Shown one piece after another: positions 1 to 9,359 of a stretch of DNA of 64,000 bases. The notes beneath the pieces are model-generated. The model was given only the letters and a program-made list of their open reading frames with translations, made no database searches and was not told the DNA's origin. The stretch's first letter is position 1. Every line of letters starts with the position of its first letter. Position numbers and translations under genes: made by a program. This stretch comes from RHLJ01 sp965247355 (GTDB lineage: Bacteria; Bacteroidota; Rhodothermia; Balneolales; Balneolaceae): positions 3,038,001 through 3,102,000 of the forward strand of contig OZ252011.1 in NCBI GenBank assembly GCA_965247355.1, read 5' to 3'.

Positions 1-1547
1 CAGCAACAGCATTCCTATCATTATTGATTACAGTAGTCAGCCTGTACACCATTCGTTTGTCCTCAGAACAACAAAAAGCAACCACAGAAGCACAAAAAGC
101 CAATGAAGTTAAGACACTATTGTTAGAGGTTTTCGAGAATGCTGACCCTCTTTCCGGGGCTGATGAAGTGTTAACAGTACAGGAACTTTTGGAGAATGGA
201 ACGGATGAAATTCTTTCCAGAGACCTAAATCCCGAGGTGAAATCGGAGATGTTGATTTCCCTGTCTTCTATCTATCAAAACATCACTGAATACGAAAAGG
301 CACTGGAGATAGCAGAAACGGCTCTTTCCCACAATATTGAGCACTTTGATTCACTTTCCATACCAGTGCTTCAGACTTATCTCAGACTCAGTTCTATCAA
401 TAACGATCTGGCTAATTTTGACCGTGCTTATGAGCTATCAAATTTGTCGGTAGAAATAGCCGAGCAGATTTTATCTGACAACAATCCTCTTTGGTCACAA
501 ATATACCTTATGCAAGGGGATATAAAACGTGAATTAGCTATGGGTAGTGAGTCGTTGCAGAGTTTTCAGCAGGCCATGGAAGTGTTGGAATACCAGCCAG
601 AAATGGACAGTTCAATGTATATCGATATACTTCGGAAATTGGGGCGGGCTCATTATTTGGTTCGAAATTTAGATCAGGCCGACTCCGTATTCACAGTCGC
701 GCTTAGCTCAGCGAATTCTTTTTACGGTGAGGACAAGCTAGCTACTTCGACTGTAATGGACGAAGCCGGTGTATTTTATATGACACAGGGAATGTACGAT
801 AAAGCTCGGGGTCTCTTTAATAACGCTCTGGAAATTAAGAGAGTGAAACATCAGGGAGCGCATCCGAATATTTCCAGTATACTGAATAATCTTGCCGTGC
901 TTGAAGATTATTCAGAAAACTACCCGGAAGCGGATTCTCTCTATGCCGAAACACTGGAGATGGATACGGAGATTTATGGACCGGATCACCCATATATTGC
1001 TAGTTCAAAAGGCCACTGGGCAAATATGAACATCCGTATTGGTAATTTTGATAAAGCCGCAGAACTTATCGAAGATGTCATCCGGATCAACACCATGGTT
1101 TATGATTCTGAGCACCCTGTTTTGGGAAGGTCATACAAGAATATGGGCGAGATTAAATCAGCAGAAGGAGAACTTGAAGTCGCTGAAGAATATTTCATCA
1201 TGTCGGATAATATATACTCAAAGGTAGTGGAACCCACGAGCAGAACCTATGCTGAATTGAGTATGTCCAGAGCAGAAAACAGTTTTAAGAGAGAAGCTTA
1301 TTTAGAAGCGGCAAATCAATATGAGACGGCTATAGCAGGATTTGAATTATTATCTGACGAATACTTCTTCTGGATGGAGGCGGAATGCACCATAAAGATG
1401 GCCAAAAGCTATATTCTTGCCGGACGGGATGCTACGGCTAATCAGATTCTATCATCCTTTGAAAGCAGAATGGATACCACTCGATCATTAAAAGAAGACG
1501 ACATCATTCGAGGTCTATATACTTCAGCAAAAGAAATGATTAAATGA
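1..1547 (+). CDS. C-terminal part of a TPR-bearing serine/threonine protein kinase (5' truncated)
   Basis: The reading frame is open from the window edge, so the N-terminus is missing. The first visible residues form the end of a hydrophobic membrane segment. A polar stretch follows (EQQKATTEAQKANEVKTLLL) and then ENADPL, the linker typical of Pkn-type kinases with a membrane anchor and a TPR-rich extracytoplasmic region. The rest is about ten tetratricopeptide-like helical hairpins, several with the kinesin-light-chain-like pattern (HPNISSILNNLAVLE, HPYIASSKG, HPVLGRSYKNMGEI). The kinase domain itself lies outside the window, so the kinase assignment is inference from the linker and architecture. 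The TPRs probably sense or bind partners. The gene converges on the small gene at 1553, with only a few bases between the stops. Confidence 0.6.
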   Translation, partial: ATAFLSLLITVVSLYTIRLSSEQQKATTEAQKANEVKTLLLEVFENADPLSGADEVLTVQELLENGTDEILSRDLNPEVKSEMLISLSSIYQNITEYEKALEIAETALSHNIEHFDSLSIPVLQTYLRLSSINNDLANFDRAYELSNLSVEIAEQILSDNNPLWSQIYLMQGDIKRELAMGSESLQSFQQAMEVLEYQPEMDSSMYIDILRKLGRAHYLVRNLDQADSVFTVALSSANSFYGEDKLATSTVMDEAGVFYMTQGMYDKARGLFNNALEIKRVKHQGAHPNISSILNNLAVLEDYSENYPEADSLYAETLEMDTEIYGPDHPYIASSKGHWANMNIRIGNFDKAAELIEDVIRINTMVYDSEHPVLGRSYKNMGEIKSAEGELEVAEEYFIMSDNIYSKVVEPTSRTYAELSMSRAENSFKREAYLEAANQYETAIAGFELLSDEYFFWMEAECTIKMAKSYILAGRDATANQILSSFESRMDTTRSLKEDDIIRGLYTSAKEMIK

Positions 1548-1552
1548 GCCCC

Positions 1553-1738
1553 TTATTCTGCTTTCTTATCACGCAGCTTTTTAATGGCATACCCTCCTCC
1601 GGCTAAGGCAAGTAAGCTGAGGCCACCATCAATCGGGGCTTGACTGGGTGCCGATGGAAGCCCCGGTTGTGCAAAGAGTAAGGGAGTCATTAATACGGTG
1701 ACAATGATAGCGAGCAAAAGGTAAATCAGTGTTTTCAT
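1553..1738 (-). CDS. Small PID-CTERM-type sorting-signal protein
   Basis: A 61-residue protein that is almost nothing but targeting signals. Residues 1-24 are a signal peptide (MKTLIYLLLAIIVTVLMTPL then LFAQ). A Pro/Ser spacer PGLPSAPSQ follows, then the tripartite tail APIDGG, hydrophobic LSLLALAGGGYAI and basic KKLRDKKAE. This PID-hydrophobic-basic tail matches the PID-CTERM class of exosortase-like sorting signals known from Bacteroidota; its processing enzyme is not in the window. The mature product would be a peptide of roughly a dozen residues, as in other signal-only members. It lies 75 bp downstream of the FG-GAP surface protein gene on the same strand, so cotranscription is possible. 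Confidence 0.7.
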   Translation of the reverse strand: MKTLIYLLLAIIVTVLMTPLLFAQPGLPSAPSQAPIDGGLSLLALAGGGYAIKKLRDKKAE

Positions 1739-1813
1739 AATTGTGTGTTTTAAACTACTTCAGTTATCAGTTCCCAATTCGTTTAAGGTGTGTCAGATTG
1801 CTGAAGGCATTTT

Positions 1814-4800
1814 TTATTTAATTAATGTCATTTTTCGAGTGATGGTTTGTCCATTAGAAACAAGTTGATAGTAGTACATTCCGCTGGCTACATCTGATGC
1901 ATCCCAGGTAACATTAAAGTCGCCTGAATTCTGTTGTTTGTTCACAAGTGTTGCAACTTGCTGTCCCATCAGGTTATAAACTGTAAGCGTTACATTTCCG
2001 GCGTCCTCAACAGAGTATCGTATGGTAGTAGTAGGGTTAAATGGATTGGGGAAGTTTTGTGATAGACTAAACTTTACCGGGTCTTCATTACTTGGCTCAA
2101 CAGAAACGGCTGTTTTTTGTCTTATGGCAATTTTGTATCGATACTCTTGTTCGGCGAGCCTTTTGGGTATTTTTGGAGAAGAGAAGAGTGAATTCGTGCT
2201 TTTTTGTGAGGGAAGCTTATTAATCAACAGGTCAATTTTGCCTTCCTCGTTTAGTAACAGTTCCTTTTTTTCAAAAGTATCAATAATATAAAACTCCCAA
2301 TCCTTAAAAGATTCGATTCCTTCAACCTTAAGCTCAGCATACTCATCTTCAATTGATCCGGAGAGATCGAGCGGAAACTCCATTTGTTCTTCCGGTTGCT
2401 TTGGCAGAGCATTCAGCTGCAATAAATCGCCATTTTCAATAACGGTTGCCAGTCTTAAAAACGAATTAGAAAGAGGTTGTAAAAATAATCCATCGAACCT
2501 GTCTTTATTAACCTCTCCCCCCTCCTGAAAACCAATCCAGATATCAGAAGAATAAGCTCCTGCTGATGCAGAAATTTTTAATACCTGTGGGCTATCTAAA
2601 CCAGAATCCTTGTAAAGAGGTATATTGTAGTGATTTCTTTTAGCTCTTTCACGAATAGAAAGAGTTCCTTCCCCTCCATTTGCCTGAATGAAAAACCCCT
2701 GAAATGGCGCAATCCTGCCATCCTCAATTCCTCCCATTGACCCATTCCAGCTTATATACTGGCTTGTCGAATGATCATAAATATATATGGTATTAGATAG
2801 ATTGGTTTTTGAAACGCCTGAAAAGTCCCAGTCGATGGTACTTCCATATGGGTTCCCGGCCAGGTAGAAATTCCCATCCGGAAGTTCGTCTACAACAGAT
2901 ACTTCACCGGCGTTTGGAAATCCGCCCCCTCTGAATTTACGAGTACTTAGATTTTTTGGAAAACCTTCAGGAGAACCATCATAGTTATCGTCGGTATACA
3001 TATACAATAAATATCCCTGCCCCGGTTTAAGAGAATCAGTTTGCTGATTGGCGAGGGACACAAAACTTTGAGCATCCGTATCCCACGTCCAAACATTGGT
3101 TTGGGATGGATTTGTTGTGAGTGCATCGGCTCCTGTAAAACCTTGTGTCCAGAATTCACTAAGATGCTCATCAAAAATAGTCCCATAGGTTGGGGATGTA
3201 AGCATTCTGAAACCTTGGGTACCGGTTATTTCCTTTTGCTGATTGTAAAAGTATACATACACCGTTCCCTTAGTGGTTGCTGGTTCACTTATAATTACCT
3301 CATTTATCCCATCATTATTTAAATCTGCAGTAAGATATTCCAGAGCTGTTGGACTAAATTTAGTCCTGATTCCACTCTGCATTTCAAAACCAATGGTTTC
3401 ATCAAAATCAGCGATATAAATATCTTCTGTAGTATCTGATCCAAAAATGACGTAAGAAGTTCCAATCCAGTCAAAGGACCGGTCAAACTCATCAACCCTG
3501 CTTTTATCCGGATTACCAAAAAAAATGTCAGAAATTCCATCCCCATCAACATCTCCAACACCAAAATCTGGATCATTCGATTGTGAATCCTCAGCTATTA
3601 TTTTAAACCCGCTTGAAGCAGATGTAGAAGTATAAACGCTCACATTCTGTCCTGAAGGATACACGCTTCCTCCAAAGATTACATGAGTTGTACTTCTGTT
3701 ATCCTCTGTACCTCCAGTGGGATCAATGTCTGTGCTATTAGCGGTAACTATCAAATCTGAGATGTTATCACCATTTATATCTGCTAATCGAACTTTTTCA
3801 CCAAACCGCTCCCCCTCATCATCTCCAATAATTTTGAATCCATTTGTACCATTTAAAGAAGGAGCAAATATCGTGCTGTCAAAAGCTGTATCCGAACCAT
3901 ATATGACATAAACGACGCCTACACGAAGATCACCATCAATTATAGCTATTGGAGACGTGATAGCTAAATCATCAATACCATCATCGTTCAAATCTCCGGT
4001 GGCTAATTGTCTTCCTATCTCATCATCTCTGTCTCCATTTACAACAAAGCCATTGGTTCCATCAAAATTTTCCAGGTTATAGGAAGCAACACTCAGGGTA
4101 TCAGAACCAAAAAAAACATAGACTTTACCGGATTCCTGGTTACTCCCGATATCGACTAATGGAGCAGCTGTTACAACATCTTCGAATCCGTCGTTATTAA
4201 TATCACCAGTAGTTACCCCACTTCCATTGCCACCCCTGTCTATGGTCCCCTTTAATAAAAACCCATTACTCCCATCTATATCAGCTGTTTCAAAAGATGC
4301 AGAAAAACTTGCTTTACCGTATATTACATAGGTCGTACCTGAACGAGTAAGCCCATTAACATCAGCGCTGGAGGCTCCAATTATTACTTCATCATATCCA
4401 TCCCCATTTATGTCTCCGGAGGCAATAGCTTCTCCAAAGTTTATGAAGAAATCGTCACTATTAATTACAAAGCCATTAGTACCATTTAATGCTGACAAGT
4501 CCGGGACTTCGTCAAAAGGTCCTTCAGCACCAAAAATCACATAAACCTGTCCGTCTCCGTTACTTGGATCTGCACCAGTAGCACTTACTATCAGATCGTC
4601 TATTGAATCACCATTTATATCCCCAACAGCAAGATTGCCGCCAAAATTATCTGAACTATAAATACCATCGATTTTAAACAGTTCATCATCCAGTAGAATC
4701 CCCATATCCACCTGATACTTTTCTTGCGCAACAGTATCGATTGTTGTAAAAGCGATAATTAGTGGAACCAGAATTATGAATAGTTGATAGAGATTGTTTT

Positions 4801-4840
4801 TAAAAACCCCTGAATAGATTTTTAGACTTTTCAGCCACAT
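1814..4840 (-). CDS. FG-GAP repeat surface protein with type IX secretion sorting domain
   Basis: A 1008-residue exported protein. A long N-terminal signal region ends near TIDTVAQ. Residues 60-580 carry about seven FG-GAP/integrin-alpha-like blades, each with a calcium-loop core such as GDINGDSIDDLIV, GDINGDGYDEVII, GDLNDDGIDDLAI and GDVDGDGISDIFF, so a beta-propeller is expected. A middle region (about 580-900) is not recognised. The last 85 residues are a type A T9SS sorting domain (NFPNPFNPTTTIRYSV, then SGMYYYQL and a KMTLIK end), which is normally removed or used to attach the protein at the cell surface. The ligand is unknown. No intrinsic terminator is visible before the small PID-CTERM gene downstream. 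Confidence 0.9.
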   Translation of the reverse strand: MWLKSLKIYSGVFKNNLYQLFIILVPLIIAFTTIDTVAQEKYQVDMGILLDDELFKIDGIYSSDNFGGNLAVGDINGDSIDDLIVSATGADPSNGDGQVYVIFGAEGPFDEVPDLSALNGTNGFVINSDDFFINFGEAIASGDINGDGYDEVIIGASSADVNGLTRSGTTYVIYGKASFSASFETADIDGSNGFLLKGTIDRGGNGSGVTTGDINNDGFEDVVTAAPLVDIGSNQESGKVYVFFGSDTLSVASYNLENFDGTNGFVVNGDRDDEIGRQLATGDLNDDGIDDLAITSPIAIIDGDLRVGVVYVIYGSDTAFDSTIFAPSLNGTNGFKIIGDDEGERFGEKVRLADINGDNISDLIVTANSTDIDPTGGTEDNRSTTHVIFGGSVYPSGQNVSVYTSTSASSGFKIIAEDSQSNDPDFGVGDVDGDGISDIFFGNPDKSRVDEFDRSFDWIGTSYVIFGSDTTEDIYIADFDETIGFEMQSGIRTKFSPTALEYLTADLNNDGINEVIISEPATTKGTVYVYFYNQQKEITGTQGFRMLTSPTYGTIFDEHLSEFWTQGFTGADALTTNPSQTNVWTWDTDAQSFVSLANQQTDSLKPGQGYLLYMYTDDNYDGSPEGFPKNLSTRKFRGGGFPNAGEVSVVDELPDGNFYLAGNPYGSTIDWDFSGVSKTNLSNTIYIYDHSTSQYISWNGSMGGIEDGRIAPFQGFFIQANGGEGTLSIRERAKRNHYNIPLYKDSGLDSPQVLKISASAGAYSSDIWIGFQEGGEVNKDRFDGLFLQPLSNSFLRLATVIENGDLLQLNALPKQPEEQMEFPLDLSGSIEDEYAELKVEGIESFKDWEFYIIDTFEKKELLLNEEGKIDLLINKLPSQKSTNSLFSSPKIPKRLAEQEYRYKIAIRQKTAVSVEPSNEDPVKFSLSQNFPNPFNPTTTIRYSVEDAGNVTLTVYNLMGQQVATLVNKQQNSGDFNVTWDASDVASGMYYYQLVSNGQTITRKMTLIK

Positions 4841-5186
4841 AAGAATAAATTTTATTTGGTGTTCTCTCTTAAATGCGGGATAGTTTTAAAAAACCTTCCA
4901 AAGAAAATCAGATTTATGAACTGATTTTAAAATTCCAGGGTTTAGCTTCGAAAAACGGCAAATGACTTTTTGTTAAACGGTCTCTGTGTAGGATAGAAGT
5001 GACTAATTTTAGCAAACAGCGAGAACGTGACTATTGCCATAGAGTGAGAAATAGTTGGTTGTCTAAATGATAGAACGAGTCGGCACTTTAGCGAAGCAGG
5101 CATAGGCTACTTTTAAAAGCAGCCAAAATAATCAAACAGATACAAATATTGGAACCATATTGGGTCTGCCTGCATAAAACGTCTTG
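4841..5186. other. Intergenic region with two small inverted repeats
   Basis: I see no gene in these 346 bases. They contain the presumed promoter of the FG-GAP gene. An 8-bp perfect inverted repeat (AAAATCAG, 9-base loop, CTGATTTT) lies at 4904-4928, about 64 bases upstream of that gene's start. A near-perfect self-complementary stretch, GGCTACTTTTAAAAGCAGCC, lies at 5105-5124 downstream of the SDR gene, without a convincing T tract. Neither can be assigned a role from sequence alone. Confidence 0.4.
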
Positions 5187-6149
5187 TTATGGGTAGCCGC
5201 TGTTATCGTTATTCAATGGGATTATAGTCTCTTTTGGGTTAATTCCTGTAAGCTCAATGCTCGTTGCCAATAAATCTTTCTGATAGTTTTTATTATAAGA
5301 ATCTGCAGAAGACTTTATTACTTCTCCATCCGAATAGTAAACGCCATCTAAATTCTGTAATTCGACTGCATAGGCAAGATTAGCTAACCTTCTTCCAGAT
5401 GTTTGGGCCGAATTCATGTTTTTTTTGAAAGGAATAAATAAAGGCAATATGTAATTAACGACAAAACGAATAGGGGCCGGAAAATTCTTTGTAAATCCGG
5501 TATCTGGGGTCAAGCCGGGATCAAAAGCATTAACCCGAATATGCTCCCCAGCTAATTGATCATGTAATATGTAGGTCGTTAAAACATTACAGAGTTTTGA
5601 GGTAGAATACCGTCGTTGTCCTAATTTCATACCTGCCTTTTCAGAGGATTCTTCAGGGTACGCTAATTCTTTGCCACTTGTATAGACAGGTGGTTCCACG
5701 CCCGTGTTTGTTGTTGGATCGTGAGTATCACTTGCAGTGAAGGTTATACTCCCTCCTTTTTCCAAATAGGGCAACATCAAGAGTGTTAGGAAAAATCCAC
5801 CCAAATGATTGGTTCCGAATGTGATTTCAAAACCGTCTTCGGTATAGGATGTATTTCTGATATTGGGAGCAATGCCTGCATTATTGATCAGTGCAGTGAT
5901 AACTGGTTCAGGCCGTTTTGAAAACTCGTTCCTAAAATCTCTGACAGATTGCAGCGAAGCCAAATCGATTTGCATGCATACTAAATGTTTATGACCGGTT
6001 TTCTGCTCAATCTTTTGGATGGCTTCATTGCCCGATTCCACATTTCTACAAGCCAGTATGATTTGTTTATCAGGTGCAATGTTAGCCAGATGTGTCGCAC
6101 ATTCAAAACCGATTCCACTGTTTGCTCCAGTTATTATAATTGATTTCAT
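5187..6149 (-). CDS. Short-chain dehydrogenase/reductase (SDR)
   Basis: A 320-residue Rossmann-fold oxidoreductase. The cofactor loop TGANSGIG sits at the N-terminus, the NNAG motif follows in LINNAGIAPN, and the catalytic YxxxK is YSTSK with the upstream Ser in the TFTASD segment. Length and the long C-terminal extension fit the retinol-dehydrogenase/protochlorophyllide-reductase-like branch of extended classical SDRs. The substrate cannot be told. It follows the Crp/Fnr-type regulator gene on the same strand. The 83-bp gap holds a 16-bp palindrome that matches one in front of the regulator, so control by that regulator is likely (inference). Confidence 0.85.
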   Translation of the reverse strand: MKSIIITGANSGIGFECATHLANIAPDKQIILACRNVESGNEAIQKIEQKTGHKHLVCMQIDLASLQSVRDFRNEFSKRPEPVITALINNAGIAPNIRNTSYTEDGFEITFGTNHLGGFFLTLLMLPYLEKGGSITFTASDTHDPTTNTGVEPPVYTSGKELAYPEESSEKAGMKLGQRRYSTSKLCNVLTTYILHDQLAGEHIRVNAFDPGLTPDTGFTKNFPAPIRFVVNYILPLFIPFKKNMNSAQTSGRRLANLAYAVELQNLDGVYYSDGEVIKSSADSYNKNYQKDLLATSIELTGINPKETIIPLNNDNSGYP

Positions 6150-6209
6150 TTACATACTTATTTAGTTAAAAATAACGCTATGAGTATAGCTCATGTAAAA
6201 ATGAAACCA

Positions 6210-6225
6210 TTTGCCATATGGCAAA
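6210..6225. promoter_or_regulatory. Palindromic operator upstream of the SDR gene
   Basis: Perfect 16-bp palindrome TTTGCCATATGGCAAA, 60 bases upstream of the SDR start and just after the regulator stop codon. It differs from the palindrome before the regulator gene only by one base pair per arm. Crp/Fnr-type dimers bind dyads of this general size, so the neighbouring regulator is the obvious candidate (inference). Confidence 0.7.
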
Positions 6226-6232
6226 AAACGGT

Positions 6233-6802
6233 TTAGGAAATGTTCTTTCTTATTCTGCTTAAAGAAGACGGAGTAACTCCTAAATAAGATGCTACATAAG
6301 CCAAGGGAACACGATTGGCAATGGTGGGAAACTTCTCTAAAAATGACAAATACCGCGTTGTTGCATCCTGGCTAACAAGCGGACTTCTTCGGTCCAGCTT
6401 TTTAGCAAGTGCGTTTTGTACGATTTTATTTACAATACTTTCCCATTCCACCATAGTGTTTGAAAGCTCATCCCAACTCGTTTTCGAGAAAGTCAGAAGA
6501 GTACAATCGGTAACCGCTTGTACATATTCGGTAGCAGGCAGGTTGGCTTTAAAATGCATATAGTCAACTATAAAATGATTTTCATCAATGAAATACTTAG
6601 TAATCTCTTCACCTTTGTTAGTGTAATAACAGACCCTAAGTACACCTTCTAAAATAAAACCGACTTGTTTAGGAACTTTTCCAGCTTCAGAAAAATAATC
6701 GTTTTCTTGGAGTTCTATTTCTGTTGCCTTATTGCTAATAAGATCAATTTGTTGTGGATTTAAATTCCCGATACGTAAAATATATTCTACAAATTTGTCC
6801 AT
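6233..6802 (-). CDS. Crp/Fnr-family transcriptional regulator
   Basis: A 189-residue protein with an N-terminal cyclic-nucleotide-binding-like beta-roll (about residues 20-115; GFILEGVLRVCYYTNKGEEI) and a short C-terminal helix-turn-helix (about 155-189; LAYVASYLGVTPSSLSRIRK). This is the usual architecture of Bacteroidota Crp/Fnr paralogues. The classical cAMP phosphate-binding GELA-RA signature is absent, so the ligand is probably not cAMP. It precedes the SDR gene on the same strand. Matching 16-bp palindromes lie 33 bases before its own start and before the SDR gene, which points to autoregulation and control of the SDR. Confidence 0.85.
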   Translation of the reverse strand: MDKFVEYILRIGNLNPQQIDLISNKATEIELQENDYFSEAGKVPKQVGFILEGVLRVCYYTNKGEEITKYFIDENHFIVDYMHFKANLPATEYVQAVTDCTLLTFSKTSWDELSNTMVEWESIVNKIVQNALAKKLDRRSPLVSQDATTRYLSFLEKFPTIANRVPLAYVASYLGVTPSSLSRIRKNIS

Positions 6803-6835
6803 GTGTCAAGAGTAGCAATTGTTATCTAAGTAGTA

Positions 6836-6851
6836 TTTGTCATATGACAAA
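6836..6851. promoter_or_regulatory. Palindromic operator upstream of the Crp/Fnr-type gene
   Basis: Perfect 16-bp palindrome TTTGTCATATGACAAA, 33 bases upstream of the regulator's start codon. Together with the copy at 6210-6225 it gives the consensus TTTGYCATATGRCAAA. Its position fits an autoregulatory operator. Confidence 0.7.
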
Positions 6852-6962
6852 AAAGAGAGTTTTAATGAGGTTGTCTCTGAGGGCTGCCAATAACACCCCG
6901 CCACTTAATAGGTGATTTTGTTAAGAAATAGTGGAAATAATCACTTAGAAACAAGCAGCAAC

Positions 6963-6988
6963 AAAAAAGGCAGTCAGCGACTGCCTTT
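6963..6988 (-). terminator. Rho-independent terminator of metK
   Basis: Read on the minus strand, AAAGGCAGTC, a 3-base loop and GACTGCCTTT form a perfect 10-bp stem. It runs into TTTTTT nine bases after the metK stop codon. Confidence 0.9.
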
Positions 6989-6996
6989 AGTATAGA

Positions 6997-8121
6997 TCAG
7001 GAAAGCTGATCCACAAAATCGAGTTTCTCCCACGGGAATTCCTCGCGACCAAAGTGACCATAGGCCGCTGTTGGCCTGTAAATAGGTCGTAGTAAATCAA
7101 ACCGCTCAATGATTCCTTTCGGGGTGCAGTCAAAGGTTTTAATAACCAGTTCCGCTAGTTCGGTATCGCTCTTCACCCCGGTTCCGTAGGAATTTACACT
7201 AATGGAAACAGGGTCAGCAACTCCAATAGCATAAGCTAGTTGTACCAGGCATTCTTCAGCAAGTCCTGCCGCTACTAAGTTCTTGGCAATATGCCGGGCA
7301 GCATAGGCCGCACTACGATCTACCTTTGAAGGATCTTTTCCGGAAAAAGCCCCACCACCATGTGCTCCGAATCCGCCATAGGTGTCTACGATAATTTTTC
7401 GACCGGTAAGTCCGGCATCCCCGTGTGGCCCCCCAATCACAAATTTCCCGGTTGGGTTGATGTGATACTTGGTTTCAGCATCAATAAGGTGAGCCGGGAT
7501 AACATTTTTTATCAGGATGTTTTTGATGTCATCATGAATCTGAGGCTGATCTACATCGGCATCATGTTGTGTGGAAAGAACGATGGTATCAATACGGGAA
7601 GGCTTTCCGTCAGCATCATACTCTATTGTAACCTGACTTTTACTATCTGGCCCTAAATAAGGCATCAAGTCCGTTTTTTTACGGATTCGTGACAATTCCT
7701 TCAATAAGTTGTGCGAGAACTGAAGCGGCATAGGCATGAACTCAGGAGTTTCTTTGGTGGCATAACCAAACATCATACCCTGATCACCAGCTCCATCCCG
7801 ATCTACACCCATGGCAATATCAGGACTTTGAGTGTGTATCGCTGAAAGCACCCCACAACTTTCGGCATCAAAACGGTAAGAAGCTTTAGTGTACCCGATG
7901 TCACGAATTACCTGACGCACAATCTCTTTTACATCCACATAAGCTTCTGTTGTTACTTCACCACCAACAACCGCCAGACCGGTGGTAACAAAGGTTTCAA
8001 CTGCTACACGGGATTTAGGATCTTCGGATAAAAGCGCATCCAGAATAGCGTCAGAAATTTGATCAGAAACTTTATCCGGGTGCCCCTCAGACACCGACTC
8101 AGAAGTAAATAGATTTTTCAT
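6997..8121 (-). CDS. metK: S-adenosylmethionine synthetase
   Basis: A 374-residue methionine adenosyltransferase that makes SAM from methionine and ATP in the cytoplasm. The family signatures are all present: N-terminal TSESVSEGHPDKVSDQISDA, the ATP motif GAGDQGMMFGYAT, and the P-loop-like GGGAFSGKDPSKVDRSAAY near the C-terminus. The length is about ten residues short of the usual 384 but the C-terminal FGREEFPWE motif is intact. It ends in a clear intrinsic terminator. I found no recognisable SAM riboswitch in the 142-bp upstream gap. The SAM it makes is the donor for the methyltransferase encoded at 52 kb, among many others. Confidence 0.97.
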   Translation of the reverse strand: MKNLFTSESVSEGHPDKVSDQISDAILDALLSEDPKSRVAVETFVTTGLAVVGGEVTTEAYVDVKEIVRQVIRDIGYTKASYRFDAESCGVLSAIHTQSPDIAMGVDRDGAGDQGMMFGYATKETPEFMPMPLQFSHNLLKELSRIRKKTDLMPYLGPDSKSQVTIEYDADGKPSRIDTIVLSTQHDADVDQPQIHDDIKNILIKNVIPAHLIDAETKYHINPTGKFVIGGPHGDAGLTGRKIIVDTYGGFGAHGGGAFSGKDPSKVDRSAAYAARHIAKNLVAAGLAEECLVQLAYAIGVADPVSISVNSYGTGVKSDTELAELVIKTFDCTPKGIIERFDLLRPIYRPTAAYGHFGREEFPWEKLDFVDQLS

Positions 8122-8263
8122 GTGTAATAAACTCTTTATAAGGTGCTTTCGGTTACGAAAAGAGCGCTAAAGGTAAGAAGATTTGCAAAGAAAACAGGCG
8201 TTAATTTGGTTTTTGAATGACTACAAATTTATGTGCGAGCCAAAGGATGAGCAAAGAAGACTG

Positions 8264-9274
8264 TTAATCAAAAAGACTTCCATCACCGGAATTCGAAATT
8301 CCCAAATACTGATATGCTTTAGCTGTGGCTACCCTCCCTTTTGGAGTGCGCTGTAAAAAACCTTCCTTAATAAGGTAAGGCTCATACACTTCTTCGATGG
8401 TGCCCTTGTCCTCACCTACAGCTACTCCAAGCGTGTTTAACCCAACAGGCCCACCTTTATAATTCTCAATGATGGCACGAAGCATACGTGCATCCATTTC
8501 ATCAAGCCCGTTGGAATCTACATCCAGAGCATTAAGTGCTTTATCAGCTATTTTCTGGTCGATAGTGTCAAGCCCATCTACCTGGGCGAAGTCTCTGGTA
8601 CGTCGTAGTAATTTGTTCACAATTCGTGGGGTTCCCCTGCTACGGCTTGCAATCTCATGTGCGCCATGATCCGTAATCCCAAAACCCATGATATGCGCAG
8701 ATCGAAGCGCAATTCTTTGAAGCAATTCCACATCGTAATAATCTAATCTCATATCAATCCCAAAGCGGGCGCGCAATGGAGCTGTTAGCATTCCTTTTCG
8801 GGTGGTTGCTCCAACCAGAGTAAAATGATTCAGCTCAATCTGTATACTCCGGGCATTAGGTCCGGAATCAATCACGATATCCAATTTGAAATCTTCCATC
8901 GCGGAGTAGAGATATTCTTCAATTACCGGATTCAGACGATGAATCTCATCAATAAAAAGCACGTCTCCTTCTTCCAGGTTGGTAAGCATTCCTGCCAGGT
9001 CTCCAGGTTTTTCCAAAACAGGCCCGGTTGTAGGCCGGATATTTACCCCCATTTCCTGAGCGATGATATAAGAAAGGGTTGTTTTACCAAGTCCGGGAGG
9101 CCCAGAGAGGATCACATGATCAAGGGCATCACCACGTTGTTTTGCTGCTTTTATAAATACACTTAGATTGGAAATCGCCTTTTGCTGCCCAATAAATTCC
9201 TCCAGATTTGCAGGCCGAACCGTTTGTTCGAATACATCTTCTTTTTCGGAGGGATTTAATAAAGGATTTTGCAC
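8264..9274 (-). CDS. ruvB: Holliday junction branch-migration helicase RuvB
   Basis: A 336-residue AAA+ ATPase, the normal RuvB length. The N-terminus has RPANLEEFIGQ, Walker A is GPPGLGKTT, Walker B is LFIDEIHRL, sensor 1 is GATTRKGML, the arginine-finger region is APLRARFG, and the C-terminal winged helix contains GPVGLNTLGVAVGED. RuvB hexamers work with RuvA to drive branch migration in recombinational repair. ruvA and ruvC are not adjacent. The gene stands alone between metK and the divergent ppk1. Confidence 0.97.
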   Translation of the reverse strand: MQNPLLNPSEKEDVFEQTVRPANLEEFIGQQKAISNLSVFIKAAKQRGDALDHVILSGPPGLGKTTLSYIIAQEMGVNIRPTTGPVLEKPGDLAGMLTNLEEGDVLFIDEIHRLNPVIEEYLYSAMEDFKLDIVIDSGPNARSIQIELNHFTLVGATTRKGMLTAPLRARFGIDMRLDYYDVELLQRIALRSAHIMGFGITDHGAHEIASRSRGTPRIVNKLLRRTRDFAQVDGLDTIDQKIADKALNALDVDSNGLDEMDARMLRAIIENYKGGPVGLNTLGVAVGEDKGTIEEVYEPYLIKEGFLQRTPKGRVATAKAYQYLGISNSGDGSLFD

Positions 9275-9359
9275 AAAAGTGTCGCTAAGAAGTTTACATT
9301 AACTTTATAGAATTATACTTAGTTTTCAACCTAATTGCGTATTCAAGTTTATAAGCCCC

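Noticed and set aside
5170..6896. Integron-cassette-like look of the regulator/SDR pair: CCCATAACAAGACG after the SDR stop, and a 15-base imperfect inverted match (12 of 15) at 5184-5198 and 6882-6896
   Set aside because: No complementary attC partner with a GTTRRRY end is present at a suitable distance, the matching pieces are in inverted rather than direct orientation, and one overlaps coding sequence. Chance similarity is likely.
8122..8263. SAM riboswitch upstream of metK
   Set aside because: I found no match to conserved SAM-I, SAM-II or SAM/SAH core elements in this short gap.
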